Shown here piece by piece: positions 1-8,727 of a stretch of DNA of 64,000 bases (the stretch's first letter is position 1; each line of letters begins with the position of its first letter). Both the position numbers and the translations under genes were made by a program. The notes beneath the pieces were generated by a model. It did no database searches. It saw nothing but the letters and a program-made list of their open reading frames with translations, and was not told where the DNA came from. Origin of the DNA: Proteobacteria bacterium ST_bin12. Its GTDB lineage: Bacteria > Pseudomonadota > Gammaproteobacteria > Burkholderiales > Methylophilaceae. Location of the stretch: positions 186,001-250,000 of the forward strand of contig MSXP01000005.1 in NCBI GenBank assembly GCA_002083635.1, read 5' to 3'.

Positions 1-830
1 AAAGTCGGCGCATGAAAACCCATCACCAAATAAGGCAGCTTTCCTGGCGCTTTAACCACCACACGGCGCTCACCGATTTGCGCTGGCTCAGTTTGCGGCT
101 TTCTTGCTGGTAACACTTTAGGTTTTAACGGGCCAAAATACTGTTTGGCCAACTTTAAAACATCTTGCGTTTTCACATCGCCCACTACCACCAAGGTCGC
201 ATTATTGGGCGCATACCAATTTTTATACCATTCGCGCGCATCGGCTGCGGTCATATTTTCTAAATCATTCATATAACCAACAACTGGCCGGCCATATGGG
301 TGGGCATTAAAAGTGGTGGATTGAAATTGCTCATTCACTTTAGATTGAGGTTTATCTTCTGTGCGCCAGCGACGCTCTTCCATGACCACTTTAATTTCTT
401 TAGCAAATTCGGCATCGGTAATCACCAAATTTTGCATACGATCCGCCTCTAGCTTCATGGACAATGGTAAATGTGATTTTTCTAATTGCTGAAAATAACA
501 AGTGTAATCGGTGCCTGTAAACGCGTTTTCTTTACCACCTGCGGCGGCCACAAGGCGTGAAAACTGCCCTGCTGGAACGCTCTTTGTGCCTTTAAACATC
601 ATGTGTTCCAACACGTGCGCCACACCCGTTTTACCATTTACTTCATCTAAACTACCCGCTCGGTACCACACTTGCGACACCACTACAGGCGCGCGATGGT
701 CTTCTTGCACGATGACTTTCATGCCATTTTTAAGTTTAAATTCTTGAATGGCAGCTTGGGTAAGCATTGGTGAAAACGCTAATAGCAGCGCGGCGATCTG
801 AATATAACTATTTTTAAGTTTTATCTGCAC
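1..830 (-). CDS. M16 family zinc peptidase, C-terminus beyond window
   Basis: Reading the minus strand from a GTG at 830 gives a hydrophobic N-terminus (residues about 9-26, probable signal peptide) and then an M16 (insulinase/mitochondrial processing peptidase) N-terminal domain. The zinc motif HVLEH (HxxEH) is at about residues 72-76, and a downstream Glu-rich VMEERRWR segment fits the third metal ligand. A purine-rich AAGAG lies just before the GTG. The 3' end is cut off by the window edge. The family acts as periplasmic or processing peptidases. In betaproteobacteria a pair of M16 proteins, one active and one lacking the motif, often lies beside ftsY; this would be the active one. A role in PqqA processing (PqqF/G-like) is possible but not shown. 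Confidence 0.85.
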   Translation of the reverse strand, partial: MQIKLKNSYIQIAALLLAFSPMLTQAAIQEFKLKNGMKVIVQEDHRAPVVVSQVWYRAGSLDEVNGKTGVAHVLEHMMFKGTKSVPAGQFSRLVAAAGGKENAFTGTDYTCYFQQLEKSHLPLSMKLEADRMQNLVITDAEFAKEIKVVMEERRWRTEDKPQSKVNEQFQSTTFNAHPYGRPVVGYMNDLENMTAADAREWYKNWYAPNNATLVVVGDVKTQDVLKLAKQYFGPLKPKVLPARKPQTEPAQIGERRVVVKAPGKLPYLVMGFHAPT

Positions 831-1022
831 AACAACTCTTTCTATTATTAAAAATGGTGTTCACAACTGACCATTAAATGACACAGTTTAAATTAATTTA
901 GTTCCTGCATTCAATTTAACGACGCACTCATTTAAAAAGGCCAACTGAATACTGATAATGCTTAATGGCATGTAGTCGATTTTACGACTAAAATAAGGGT
1001 TAACTATTAATTAAAGCGCTTT

Positions 1023-2063
1023 ATGTTTAATATTTTCAAGAAAAAACCCGATCCCACAGAGATTAAATTTGATGTAGTGGCGCTACCTGAAATTGCCCCG
1101 CCAGTAGCAGAGGAAGCAAAGTCTGAAGCTATAGAGAGCAAATCAAAAGAAACTGAGTTGAGTTTTGCGCAGCGCCTAAAACAAGGTTTAGCAAAAACGC
1201 GGCAACAGCTTTCTGGTCAACTCAATAGTTTATTTGGTGGCGGTAAAATTGATGCGGATACGTATGAAGAATTGGAAACGATTCTTTTAACCGCTGATAT
1301 TGGCGTGGCAGCCACTACACAATTATTGGATAACTTAAAAAAGCGCGTAAAACGTGAAAATTTAGAAGAAACGACTGCGCTTAAGCAAGCTTTAAAAACA
1401 GAGCTTTTAGCGGTTTTAATGCCTTTAGAAAAACCGCTGCAAACCAGCAATCATCTGCCTTTCGTGATTATGTTGGCAGGTGTAAATGGTGCAGGTAAAA
1501 CCACCACCATTGGCAAGCTAGCAAAATTATTTCAATCGCAAGGCAAAAACGTTTTAATTGCCGCTGGCGATACGTTTAGAGCGGCAGCCAGAGAGCAGCT
1601 GCAAGTTTGGGGTGAGCGAAACAATGTGCAGGTAATTGCGTCCGAAGGCGGCGACCCAGCCGCGGTTATTTTTGATGCGGTCAATTCTGCCGTGGCTAAA
1701 AAAATTGATATCGTCATTGCCGACACCGCTGGCCGCTTGCCCACACAAATGCACTTGATGGATGAGATTAAAAAAGTGCAACGCGTAATTGGCAAAGCCC
1801 TGCCCAACGCACCACATGAGATTTTATTGGTACTAGATGCCAACACTGGCCAAAATGCGGTGAGTCAAGTCAAAGCCTTTGATGATGCCTTAGGCGTGAC
1901 TGGTTTAGTATTAAGCAAATTAGACGGCACCGCCAAAGGTGGCGTAATTGCGGCGATAGCAGAAGCCAGACCGATACCAATCCGCTTTATTGGCATTGGT
2001 GAGGCTATTGATGATTTGCGCCCCTTTAGCGCGCAGGCTTTTGTTGATGCACTGTTTGATTAA
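1023..2063 (+). CDS. ftsY: Signal recognition particle receptor FtsY
   Basis: FtsY is the SRP receptor GTPase that docks ribosome-nascent chain-SRP complexes at the inner membrane. The protein has 346 residues. An acidic, low-complexity A domain of about 45 residues is followed by the helical N domain, then the G domain with P-loop GVNGAGKTTT near residue 155, DTAGR near 237 and SKLDGTAKGG near 299. The short A domain is usual for betaproteobacteria. It begins the classic ftsY-ftsE-ftsX order, with 147 bp before ftsE, and is divergent from the M16 peptidase gene, so the 192 bp between 830 and 1023 should hold both promoters. Confidence 0.97.
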   Translation: MFNIFKKKPDPTEIKFDVVALPEIAPPVAEEAKSEAIESKSKETELSFAQRLKQGLAKTRQQLSGQLNSLFGGGKIDADTYEELETILLTADIGVAATTQLLDNLKKRVKRENLEETTALKQALKTELLAVLMPLEKPLQTSNHLPFVIMLAGVNGAGKTTTIGKLAKLFQSQGKNVLIAAGDTFRAAAREQLQVWGERNNVQVIASEGGDPAAVIFDAVNSAVAKKIDIVIADTAGRLPTQMHLMDEIKKVQRVIGKALPNAPHEILLVLDANTGQNAVSQVKAFDDALGVTGLVLSKLDGTAKGGVIAAIAEARPIPIRFIGIGEAIDDLRPFSAQAFVDALFD

Positions 2064-2210
2064 TGCCGTTGATTTAATATTCGATATTTTTAAGATTAAT
2101 CAAACAAACTTAACCACTTTTTTGAGGCTAATTTTTCAACGATATGATTTCAAACTCATCACGCTATAATAAAAACGTTTAACCAAAATAATGCTTATTC
2201 AAAATTACTT

Positions 2211-2906
2211 ATGATTGTTTTCGACAACGTAACCAAGCGCTACCCTGCTAGCGGAGACGCCATTAGCCAAGTCAGCTTTAGCATTGAGGCAGGCCAGCTT
2301 GTGTACGTAACCGGGCATTCTGGCGCGGGGAAAAGCACTTTGCTTAAAATGATGGCCGCGATTGAGCGTCCAACAAACGGCACAGTGCTGATTAACAATC
2401 AAAACGTGAACAAATTAAAAGAGGCTACTTTGCCTTACATTCGCCGCAAGTTTGGGTTAGTCTTTCAAGACCACAAATTGCTGTACGACCGTAATTGCTT
2501 TCAAAATGTCGCGCTACCTTTGGCGATTAACGGCATCACTGGTCAAGAGGCCGCCAAACGCATTCGTGCCGCTTTAGACAAAGTGGGCTTGTTAAATAAA
2601 GAAAAATCTATGCCGATTACTTTATCTGGCGGCGAACAACAACGCCTTGCAATCGCGCGGGCTGTGGTGAGTAAACCAAGTATTTTGATTGCTGATGAGC
2701 CTACAGGCAATTTAGATAAGAATTATGCGGCTGATATTCTCGCGCTATTTAAAGCGTTTCAGCAAGTTGGGGTCACCGTTATTATTGCCACACATGATGC
2801 GCTAGGCCAAACTAACCATGAAAACAAACCTAGCCCGCAAAGTAAAGTTCTGCATCTTAATCAAGGCAGGCTAATCATCGCTAACCAATTAGAGGTGCTT
2901 GCATGA
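2211..2906 (+). CDS. ftsE: Cell division ATP-binding protein FtsE
   Basis: FtsE is the ATPase of the FtsEX complex, which couples the divisome to septal peptidoglycan hydrolases. Its 231 residues show a Walker A GHSGAGKST (about 35-43), Q-loop FQDHKLL, signature LSGGEQQR (about 139-146) and Walker B ILIADEPTGNLD. The C-terminal region (EVLA) is slightly longer than in E. coli. The stop overlaps the start of ftsX by 4 bp (ATGA), so the two are translationally coupled. Confidence 0.97.
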   Translation: MIVFDNVTKRYPASGDAISQVSFSIEAGQLVYVTGHSGAGKSTLLKMMAAIERPTNGTVLINNQNVNKLKEATLPYIRRKFGLVFQDHKLLYDRNCFQNVALPLAINGITGQEAAKRIRAALDKVGLLNKEKSMPITLSGGEQQRLAIARAVVSKPSILIADEPTGNLDKNYAADILALFKAFQQVGVTVIIATHDALGQTNHENKPSPQSKVLHLNQGRLIIANQLEVLA

Positions 2907-3802
2907 AAACATGGCTGACATACCATGCGCAAGCATTACGCTTAGTGCTATCGCGCTTTCAAAAAAACAAACTCAGCACTTTTTTAATTTGCCTTAGCAT
3001 TGGCGTCACTCTTGCGTTGCCAAGCATTGCTTATATTATTTTAGATAACTTAAATGGCCTAGTCAGCAATGTAAAAAGTGAATCCAAATTGAGCGTGTTT
3101 TTGATCGAAAATCATGACGAAAAACTTGTTGCAAGAATTGAAATAGCGCTCAAACAAAACCCAGCCATTCAACGTGTGGTATTTGTATCGAAAGAAGAGG
3201 CGCTCACACAATTGGCAACAATTAATGTCAACAAAGCCTTGCTGGACTCTTTATCTAGCAACCCACTGCCCGATGCTTTTTTTATTGAGCCAACATTATT
3301 GGATACCACATCAATTGAGTCACTTAAAAATGAACTAAGCAAAATAGACGGCGTAGAAACTGTTTTAGTAGATGATGCGTGGATTAAGCGCCTCAACTAT
3401 TTGCTGCAATTGGGGCAAAAAGTATTGCTATTATTAACTAGTCTATTAGGCTTTGCCCTAATTGTGGTGATTGGTAATACCATCCGTATGCAAGTATTAA
3501 CCCAGCAAGCTGAGATAGAACTGAGCAAGCTGATTGGTGCAACCAACAATTTTATCCGCCGTCCTTTTTTATATTCAGGTCTTTTATATGGTTTTGGCGG
3601 CGGTGTTTTGGCCGGGCTTATTTCTTGGCTGGTTATTTTAGTTCTAAATCAAACAGTGACAGAGATAGCGGCAAGTTACCAAACAGATTTTAAACTGATA
3701 TTTTCTAGTAACTATGCCGCATTAACGTTGCTTATAATTGCTTGCTTAATCGGCTTAATATCTGCCTATTTTTCCTTATTGCCTATCTACAAAAAATCTT
3801 AG
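2903..3802 (+). CDS. ftsX: Cell division protein FtsX
   Basis: FtsX is the membrane partner of FtsE. The 299-residue protein has the expected layout: a cytoplasmic N-terminus, a first membrane segment at about residues 22-47, a periplasmic loop of roughly 110 residues (about 50-165) and three C-terminal membrane segments (about 170-195, 225-250, 270-292). It overlaps ftsE by 4 bp. In many proteobacteria rpoH follows directly; here rpoH lies 4.9 kb downstream, after a PEP-CTERM gene and the egt group. A small GC hairpin (TAGCCC/GGGCTA near 3823-3839) lies after the stop but lacks a clear T tract. Confidence 0.95.
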   Translation: MKTWLTYHAQALRLVLSRFQKNKLSTFLICLSIGVTLALPSIAYIILDNLNGLVSNVKSESKLSVFLIENHDEKLVARIEIALKQNPAIQRVVFVSKEEALTQLATINVNKALLDSLSSNPLPDAFFIEPTLLDTTSIESLKNELSKIDGVETVLVDDAWIKRLNYLLQLGQKVLLLLTSLLGFALIVVIGNTIRMQVLTQQAEIELSKLIGATNNFIRRPFLYSGLLYGFGGGVLAGLISWLVILVLNQTVTEIAASYQTDFKLIFSSNYAALTLLIIACLIGLISAYFSLLPIYKKS

Positions 3803-3987
3803 TATTTTTACTATTATGACGTTAGCCCATACGGGCTATTGCTCCATTTATACTCACCACATAATATGCGTCCATGGTCGGCAAGGTAGCAACAATTAAT
3901 TTGTTGTACTAGTAAAAGTAGCACCGAGATATTTTATTTAGTAGCTTCGTTTTTTGGTTTTATTTATTCATTAAATAGGGGAATAGC

Positions 3988-4596
3988 ATGAAAAAATTAG
4001 CACTCGCAGTAGCATTAATGGGTTTTATGGGTAGCGCAAGCGCAGCAGGTCTATCAATAGTAAGTTCACAAGCTGTTAGTTTTTCAAATTATGATGGGCA
4101 GCCATTAACTTATACTGGAGCACGCAGCTCGGGTTTTACAGGTGCAATTTCTGCATCTTCTGCTGGTATTTTAGAAGTTGTATATTTGGGCCAAGAAAGT
4201 GCTAACGCCAACCTGTTCCGTTTTTCAGTGTTTGATCAATTAACTGAGGCAAATAATCCAGGTGATTCTGTTTTTAAAACAGTTAACTCTGCTGGATTAA
4301 TTCACTTTAAATTTATTGATACTACAGATGGTGAAACTTACACTAACGGATTTACTAGAAATTTTGCAATTCTAAATGGTGCACTACCTGGTTCAGTAAC
4401 AGGTGCGAATAATTATGGCCCTTTTGACTACATTCTTGGTTTTAATGATAATAAAAAATCTGGTGATAAAGACTTTGATGATTACGTAGTTGGTTTAAGA
4501 TTCACACCAAGTCCAGTTCCAGTTCCTGCTGCATTACCTTTAATGGCAACTGCTTTAGGTTTATTCGGTTTCGGTGCTAGCCGTCGTCGCGTATAA
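3988..4596 (+). CDS. PEP-CTERM/VPxPA-type secreted protein
   Basis: This 202-residue secreted protein has a clear signal peptide (MKKLALAVALMGFMGSASA). Its C-terminus carries a sorting signal: a PVPVPAALPLM motif, a short hydrophobic helix (ATALGLFGFG) and a terminal ASRRRV basic cluster. Such VPxPA/PEP-CTERM tails are recognised by EpsH-type exosortases. The middle is rich in Ser, Asn, Gly and acidic residues, with a DNKKSGDKDFDDYVVG stretch near residue 165 that may bind calcium; the domain family is otherwise unknown. The ribosome site is AGGGGAA, about 6 bp upstream. A strong terminator follows. No exosortase gene is in the window. The function is probably an extracellular or surface matrix component (inference). 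Confidence 0.85.
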   Translation: MKKLALAVALMGFMGSASAAGLSIVSSQAVSFSNYDGQPLTYTGARSSGFTGAISASSAGILEVVYLGQESANANLFRFSVFDQLTEANNPGDSVFKTVNSAGLIHFKFIDTTDGETYTNGFTRNFAILNGALPGSVTGANNYGPFDYILGFNDNKKSGDKDFDDYVVGLRFTPSPVPVPAALPLMATALGLFGFGASRRRV

Positions 4597-4610
4597 GTAC
4601 CAGTTGTTTC

Positions 4611-4639
4611 AAAAAAGGACGCTTAGGCGTCCTTTTTTT
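4611..4639 (+). terminator. Rho-independent terminator after PEP-CTERM gene
   Basis: The stem GGACGC/GCGTCC has a 4-nt loop, is flanked by A6 and followed by T7. It lies 14 bp after the stop of the PEP-CTERM gene. The stem is the same as in the terminator at about 48988. Confidence 0.9.
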
Positions 4640-4812
4640 ATACTCGTTATTAATATTTGCTCACTTAAATCTTCTCTATACAATTACTTAACCATAAAAT
4701 CATGGCGATAATTCTTCGCTAATATAGTTGAATTATTCGTATCCAATATCGTCAGTGCTGTAGGTTAGTCGATTTTCTATTAACATTTGACTCAAACATA
4801 AAAGGATAAGCA

Positions 4813-5094
4813 ATGAAAGCTGTTTGGAATAACGTGACGATTGCAGAATCAAATAACACCGTCGAAGTAGAAGGAAACCATTACTTCCCGCTTAGCGCAA
4901 TTAAGCCAGCATTTTTTTCTGATAGCGCGCATACCACTACTTGTGGATGGAAAGGCTTAGCTAATTATTTCAACATTGAGGTAGATGGCAAAACAAACCC
5001 CAATGCTGCATGGATTTATAAGACACCTAGTGATGCCGCATCACAAATCAAAAATCATGTTGCTTTTTGGAAAGGCGTTGTAGTGAGTCAATAA
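4813..5094 (+). CDS. DUF427 domain-containing protein
   Basis: This 93-residue protein matches the DUF427 pattern along its whole length: MKAVWNN start, EVEGNHYFPLSAI, TTTCGWKGLANYF, and the closing HVAFWKGV. DUF427 is a small beta-rich family of unknown biochemical role, common in bacteria and fungi. A good ribosome site (AAAGGA) lies about 7 bp before the ATG. It precedes egtB by about 55 bp in the same direction, so it may be cotranscribed with the ergothioneine-type genes, but no functional link is established. Confidence 0.9.
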   Translation: MKAVWNNVTIAESNNTVEVEGNHYFPLSAIKPAFFSDSAHTTTCGWKGLANYFNIEVDGKTNPNAAWIYKTPSDAASQIKNHVAFWKGVVVSQ

Positions 5095-5149
5095 TGAGCT
5101 GTTATGATGGTATGACTGAAATCACTGATTGATTAGCGCATTAGCGAAC

Positions 5150-6406
5150 ATGACAATACATAACAACAATATTCAGCAACTTTTAGCACAGTATTTAGCC
5201 ACTCGACAAACCACCATCGATATTTGCAAGCCATTGCAAAATGAGGATTTTGTGGTGCAGCCTGTGGCTGAAGTGAGTCCGCCAAAATGGCATTTGGCGC
5301 ATACCACATGGTTTTTTGAGGAATTTATTTTATGTCAATTTCAAAAAAACTATGTGCGTTTTAACCTTCAATACAGCAAACTGTTTAATTCTTATTACAA
5401 ATCCGTTGGCATTCATACCGCTCAGCAAAACCGTGGCAATTTATCAAGACCTACAGTCAATCAGATTTATGAGTATCGCGCCAATATTGACGCCCAAATA
5501 ATCAAGCTGATTTCTGATTATGCATTATGCGATGAAGCTGAATTTTTATTGGAGACTGGCATTCATCACGAGCAACAACACCAAGAGCTGTTATTCATGG
5601 ATATTAAATATATTCTTAGCAGCAATGAAGTTGCAACCTGCTATTCGACTGTTGAATTAAATCAAGCACATGCACCACAATCAGGCTGGAAAACATTTGG
5701 CGAAGGTTTATATGAAATTGGCCATGATGGAGATAACTTTTCATATGACAACGAACAGCCACGACACAAGAACTATCAATACGCTTTTTCTGTTTGTGAA
5801 TCCGTCGTTACCAATGGCGAGTTTTTAGCTTTTATGCAAGACAACGCGTATTGCAAAGCGCAATACTGGCTAAGTGATGGCTGGAATTGGGTGAATCAAT
5901 ATCAGATTAAATGTCCGTTATATTGGTCTTGTGTGGATGGAGAATGGTATGAATATACCCTGCATGGTTTGCTGCCCTTAGATTTGAACAATCCATTAGT
6001 GCATATCAGCTATTTTGAAGCGGATGCTTTTGCCAATTGGAAAAATTTAAGATTACCAACCGAGTCGGAATTGGAAATTTATTTATCAAGCACACAAAAT
6101 ATGCATTGCGACCCAATACTTAACACGATTTCATCGCCGAAAATCTACCATCCAAATGCCGCAAATGCGCTAACGCCACAAGTTTGGTGCTGGACCAGAA
6201 GCCAATACTCGCCTTATCCAAAATACAAAGCGTTTGATGGTGCACTAAATGAATACAATGGGAAATTTATGTGCAACCAGTTTGTTTTACGCGGTGGCTG
6301 CATAGTCACGCCAGACAATCACTACCGACATAGCTATAGAAACTTTTATCAAACCCAGCAGCGCTGGATGTTTTCAGGCATACGATTAGCGAAAGATATC
6401 ATTTGA
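5150..6406 (+). CDS. egtB: Ergothioneine-type sulfoxide synthase EgtB
   Basis: EgtB is a non-heme iron enzyme that joins hercynine to a thiol (gamma-glutamylcysteine or cysteine) with oxygen, giving a sulfoxide. The 418-residue protein has an N-terminal DinB-like domain (LAHTTWFFEEF) with the iron motif HHEQQHQE (HxxxHxE), then a C-terminal formylglycine-generating-enzyme-like domain ending in FVLRGGC and SGIRLAKD. The ATG at 5150 is chosen because homologues begin about 15 residues before the QLLAQYLATR segment; an in-frame TTG at 5129 would add 7 residues. Neither has a clear ribosome site. It overlaps egtD by 4 bp. No egtA or egtC is nearby. Confidence 0.9.
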   Translation: MTIHNNNIQQLLAQYLATRQTTIDICKPLQNEDFVVQPVAEVSPPKWHLAHTTWFFEEFILCQFQKNYVRFNLQYSKLFNSYYKSVGIHTAQQNRGNLSRPTVNQIYEYRANIDAQIIKLISDYALCDEAEFLLETGIHHEQQHQELLFMDIKYILSSNEVATCYSTVELNQAHAPQSGWKTFGEGLYEIGHDGDNFSYDNEQPRHKNYQYAFSVCESVVTNGEFLAFMQDNAYCKAQYWLSDGWNWVNQYQIKCPLYWSCVDGEWYEYTLHGLLPLDLNNPLVHISYFEADAFANWKNLRLPTESELEIYLSSTQNMHCDPILNTISSPKIYHPNAANALTPQVWCWTRSQYSPYPKYKAFDGALNEYNGKFMCNQFVLRGGCIVTPDNHYRHSYRNFYQTQQRWMFSGIRLAKDII

Positions 6407-7401
6407 AATTAACCAATTTATTAGTAAAGAGCAACTTCAGCGAATACAGCGAGGCTTTTGCGATTGACGTTTTAACTGGCTTGAGTGCGCAGAACAAATC
6501 GATTCCTGCCAAATATTTTTACGATGATATTGGCAGTGAGTTGTTCCAAAAAATATCGCAACACCCTGATTACTATCTCACTAAAACAGAGTTTTCTATT
6601 ATTGAAAAAGCGGCATTGCATATCCCCAAAATGACTCATTCCTCAGAAATTGACATCATTGAACTGGGCGCTGGGGATGGGCACAAAAGCAAATTACTGA
6701 TTGATGGTTTCTTGAATAACGGCTGTAAAGTCAATTTTTATCCGATAGATATTTCCGAAAAAGCCATGCAATTGCTTGGTGAGAATCTCTCTATTAATAC
6801 CAATTTAGCTATTCACGGTATTGTTGCAGACTATTTTACTGGCCTTAATTATCTGAAAAAAATATCCAATAATAAAAAATTAGTACTTTTTTTGGGTTCT
6901 AATATTGGTAACTTTAATCATCAACAAAGCGGCGATTTCCTTAAAAAACTTTGGTTAAGTCTTAATCAGTCAGATCATCTGTTAATAGGCTATGATTTAA
7001 AAAAAGAGGCGCACACACTCAATAAAGCATATAACGATAGCGATGGCTTAACCAAAGCATTTAACATGAATCTTCTCAACAGATTGAATCAAGAGTTAGG
7101 TGGTCATTTTGACCCTGCAAAATTCGAGCATTATGGCTTCTATAATCCCACAATCGAAGCTATGGAAAGCCATTTAATCTCTTTAGAAAAACAAGATATT
7201 GTCATTGATTCATTAGAAAAAAGTTTTCATTTTGAGGCATTTGAGCCTGTGCATTTAGAGTCTTCTTATAAATTTACAGTCGCTGAAATTAACAATTTGG
7301 CGGCGCATAATAGCTTTAAAGTCGTGCAACATTTTTCAGATGTAAATGGGTTTTTTATTGATTCATTGTGGCAAGTCCAAAAAGATTTAGCGGTAGCATA
7401 A
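6403..7401 (+). CDS. egtD: L-histidine N(alpha)-methyltransferase EgtD
   Basis: EgtD trimethylates the alpha-amino group of histidine with SAM to give hercynine, the first step of ergothioneine synthesis. The 332 residues match the EgtD family: KSIPAKYFYDDIGSELFQ near the N-terminus (family form KxLPxKxFYDxxGS), the SAM motif IIELGAGDGHKS near residue 85, and VLFLGSNIGNF near 164. The start is a TTG overlapping the egtB stop (TTGA), so translation is probably coupled to egtB. The pairing of egtB and egtD supports a thiohistidine product; ergothioneine is most likely. Confidence 0.9.
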   Translation: MKLTNLLVKSNFSEYSEAFAIDVLTGLSAQNKSIPAKYFYDDIGSELFQKISQHPDYYLTKTEFSIIEKAALHIPKMTHSSEIDIIELGAGDGHKSKLLIDGFLNNGCKVNFYPIDISEKAMQLLGENLSINTNLAIHGIVADYFTGLNYLKKISNNKKLVLFLGSNIGNFNHQQSGDFLKKLWLSLNQSDHLLIGYDLKKEAHTLNKAYNDSDGLTKAFNMNLLNRLNQELGGHFDPAKFEHYGFYNPTIEAMESHLISLEKQDIVIDSLEKSFHFEAFEPVHLESSYKFTVAEINNLAAHNSFKVVQHFSDVNGFFIDSLWQVQKDLAVA

Positions 7402-7439
7402 GCAAACCGATTGTTTACTAAGCAAAAGGAACATACCTT

Positions 7440-8606
7440 TTGAAACAACACTGTGATTTTGATGCGATTGTGACGCGCGAAGGCACATCTTGCCTTAAAT
7501 TCGATGCAAGGCAAGATACGTTTGGGCGCTCAGACGTCATTCCTTTATGGGTTGCAGATATGGATTTTGCAGTTGCACCTGCCATTACAAAAGCGCTATC
7601 TGCACGAGCTAATCATCCCATTTACGGATATACCCAATATCCTGAAAGCATGATTAATGCGTTTATTGATTGGACAAGGCGACGCCATGGTTGGCAAATA
7701 CAATCTGAGTGGATTGTGATGTGCCCGGGTGTTGTTCCCTCAATTTATGCTGCCGTTAAAGCTTTTACAAAACCCGCCGAGTCGGTCATCGTACAACCGC
7801 CTGTTTATTTTCCTTTCTTTTCGGCTGTTACTGATACTAGCAGAAACCTCATACTTAACCCGTTAAAGTTCGAGAAAAATAGTTACACAATCGATTTTGA
7901 TACTTTTGAAGCATGCGCATCTAAATCCAGCATGCTATTGCTCTGCTCGCCACACAATCCTGTGGGTAGAGTATGGCGTAAAGATGAGCTTAAATTGCTA
8001 TTGCAAATTGCAAGAAAATATCAGTTAACTATATTTGCAGACGAAGTACATGCTGATATTGTTTGCCCAAACGTCAAACACCATGTGCTCGCTTCAATTG
8101 CTGAAGATACGGATAACGTCATTACTGCAATGGCACCTAGTAAATCGTTTAATATTGCCGGCCTAAATTTATCGGTATTAATTGTGCCAAATGCCTTGCA
8201 ACGCATTGAATTGATTAATACCTTTAAAGACTCATATGTTAGCGCAAGCAATCCATTTAGCATCGCCGCATTTGAAGCGGCTTACCGTAGCGGTGAAGAT
8301 TGGTTAAACGCTATGCTAGATTATTTACAAGATACCCGCGATTACGTTGCAAACTATCTGATCAACCATCTGCCGCAAATTAAATTAGTGTCAACCGAAG
8401 GCACTTATTTGTTATGGCTAGATTGCCGTTTATTACGAATGAGTGATGATGAGTTAAAGCATTTTTTTGTTCAAAAAGCGGGTGTTGGCTTAAGTGCAGG
8501 CATTCAATTTGGCGCGGCTGGTAGCGGTTTTATGCGCATGAATATTGCCACAAGCAGACAAAACATATCGAATGCACTCCACAATATCAAAAACGCTCTT
8601 ATCTAA
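7440..8606 (+). CDS. patB: PatB/MalY-type PLP-dependent C-S lyase
   Basis: A fold-type I PLP enzyme of 388 residues in the MalY/PatB group (cystathionine beta-lyase-like). It shows VADMDFAVAPAI near residue 33, the SPHNPVGRVW motif near 163, ADEVHADIV near 200 and the PLP-lysine motif APSKSFNIAGL near 225. The start is a TTG with AAAAGGA about 9 bp upstream. It lies 38 bp after egtD on the same strand. Ergothioneine synthesis needs a PLP C-S lyase (EgtE) to cleave the sulfoxide, so this gene is a good candidate for that step (inference from position). It could otherwise be a general cystathionine or cysteine-S-conjugate beta-lyase. Confidence 0.88.
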   Translation: MKQHCDFDAIVTREGTSCLKFDARQDTFGRSDVIPLWVADMDFAVAPAITKALSARANHPIYGYTQYPESMINAFIDWTRRRHGWQIQSEWIVMCPGVVPSIYAAVKAFTKPAESVIVQPPVYFPFFSAVTDTSRNLILNPLKFEKNSYTIDFDTFEACASKSSMLLLCSPHNPVGRVWRKDELKLLLQIARKYQLTIFADEVHADIVCPNVKHHVLASIAEDTDNVITAMAPSKSFNIAGLNLSVLIVPNALQRIELINTFKDSYVSASNPFSIAAFEAAYRSGEDWLNAMLDYLQDTRDYVANYLINHLPQIKLVSTEGTYLLWLDCRLLRMSDDELKHFFVQKAGVGLSAGIQFGAAGSGFMRMNIATSRQNISNALHNIKNALI

Positions 8607-8663
8607 CTCTCACTTTCTAGCACTTATTCGTTACCAATCGTAACAATTTGAAACTATTCTTTA

Positions 8664-8690
8664 CTAGCACTCTCATAACCAGAGTGCTAA
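8664..8690 (+). promoter_or_regulatory. CIRCE element (HrcA operator) before rpoH
   Basis: The arms CTAGCACTC (8664-8672) and GAGTGCTAA (8682-8690) are separated by exactly 9 bp. This matches the CIRCE consensus TTAGCACTC-N9-GAGTGCTAA at 17 of 18 arm positions. HrcA repressor binds such sites to control chaperone genes. A possible -35 (TTGAAA, 8648-8653) lies just upstream. The position, about 35 bp before the rpoH start, implies HrcA control of sigma-32. Confidence 0.93.
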
Positions 8691-8710
8691 AATTATTTGT
8701 TAATTCAATT

Positions 8711-8727
8711 AAAGGAGTTTCATCATT
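8711..8727 (+). promoter_or_regulatory. Ribosome binding site deciding an ATT start of rpoH
   Basis: AAAGGAG at 8711-8717 lies 7 bp before an ATT codon (8725-8727) in the rpoH frame. An in-frame TAA at 8710-8712 blocks any earlier start. The only codons between the stop and ATT are AGG AGT TTC ATC. The first ATG of the frame (8779) has no ribosome site. Confidence 0.7.

Noticed and set aside
511..747. Plus-strand frame opposite the M16 peptidase
   Set aside because: It is antisense to a frame with a clear HxxEH motif and has no family likeness.
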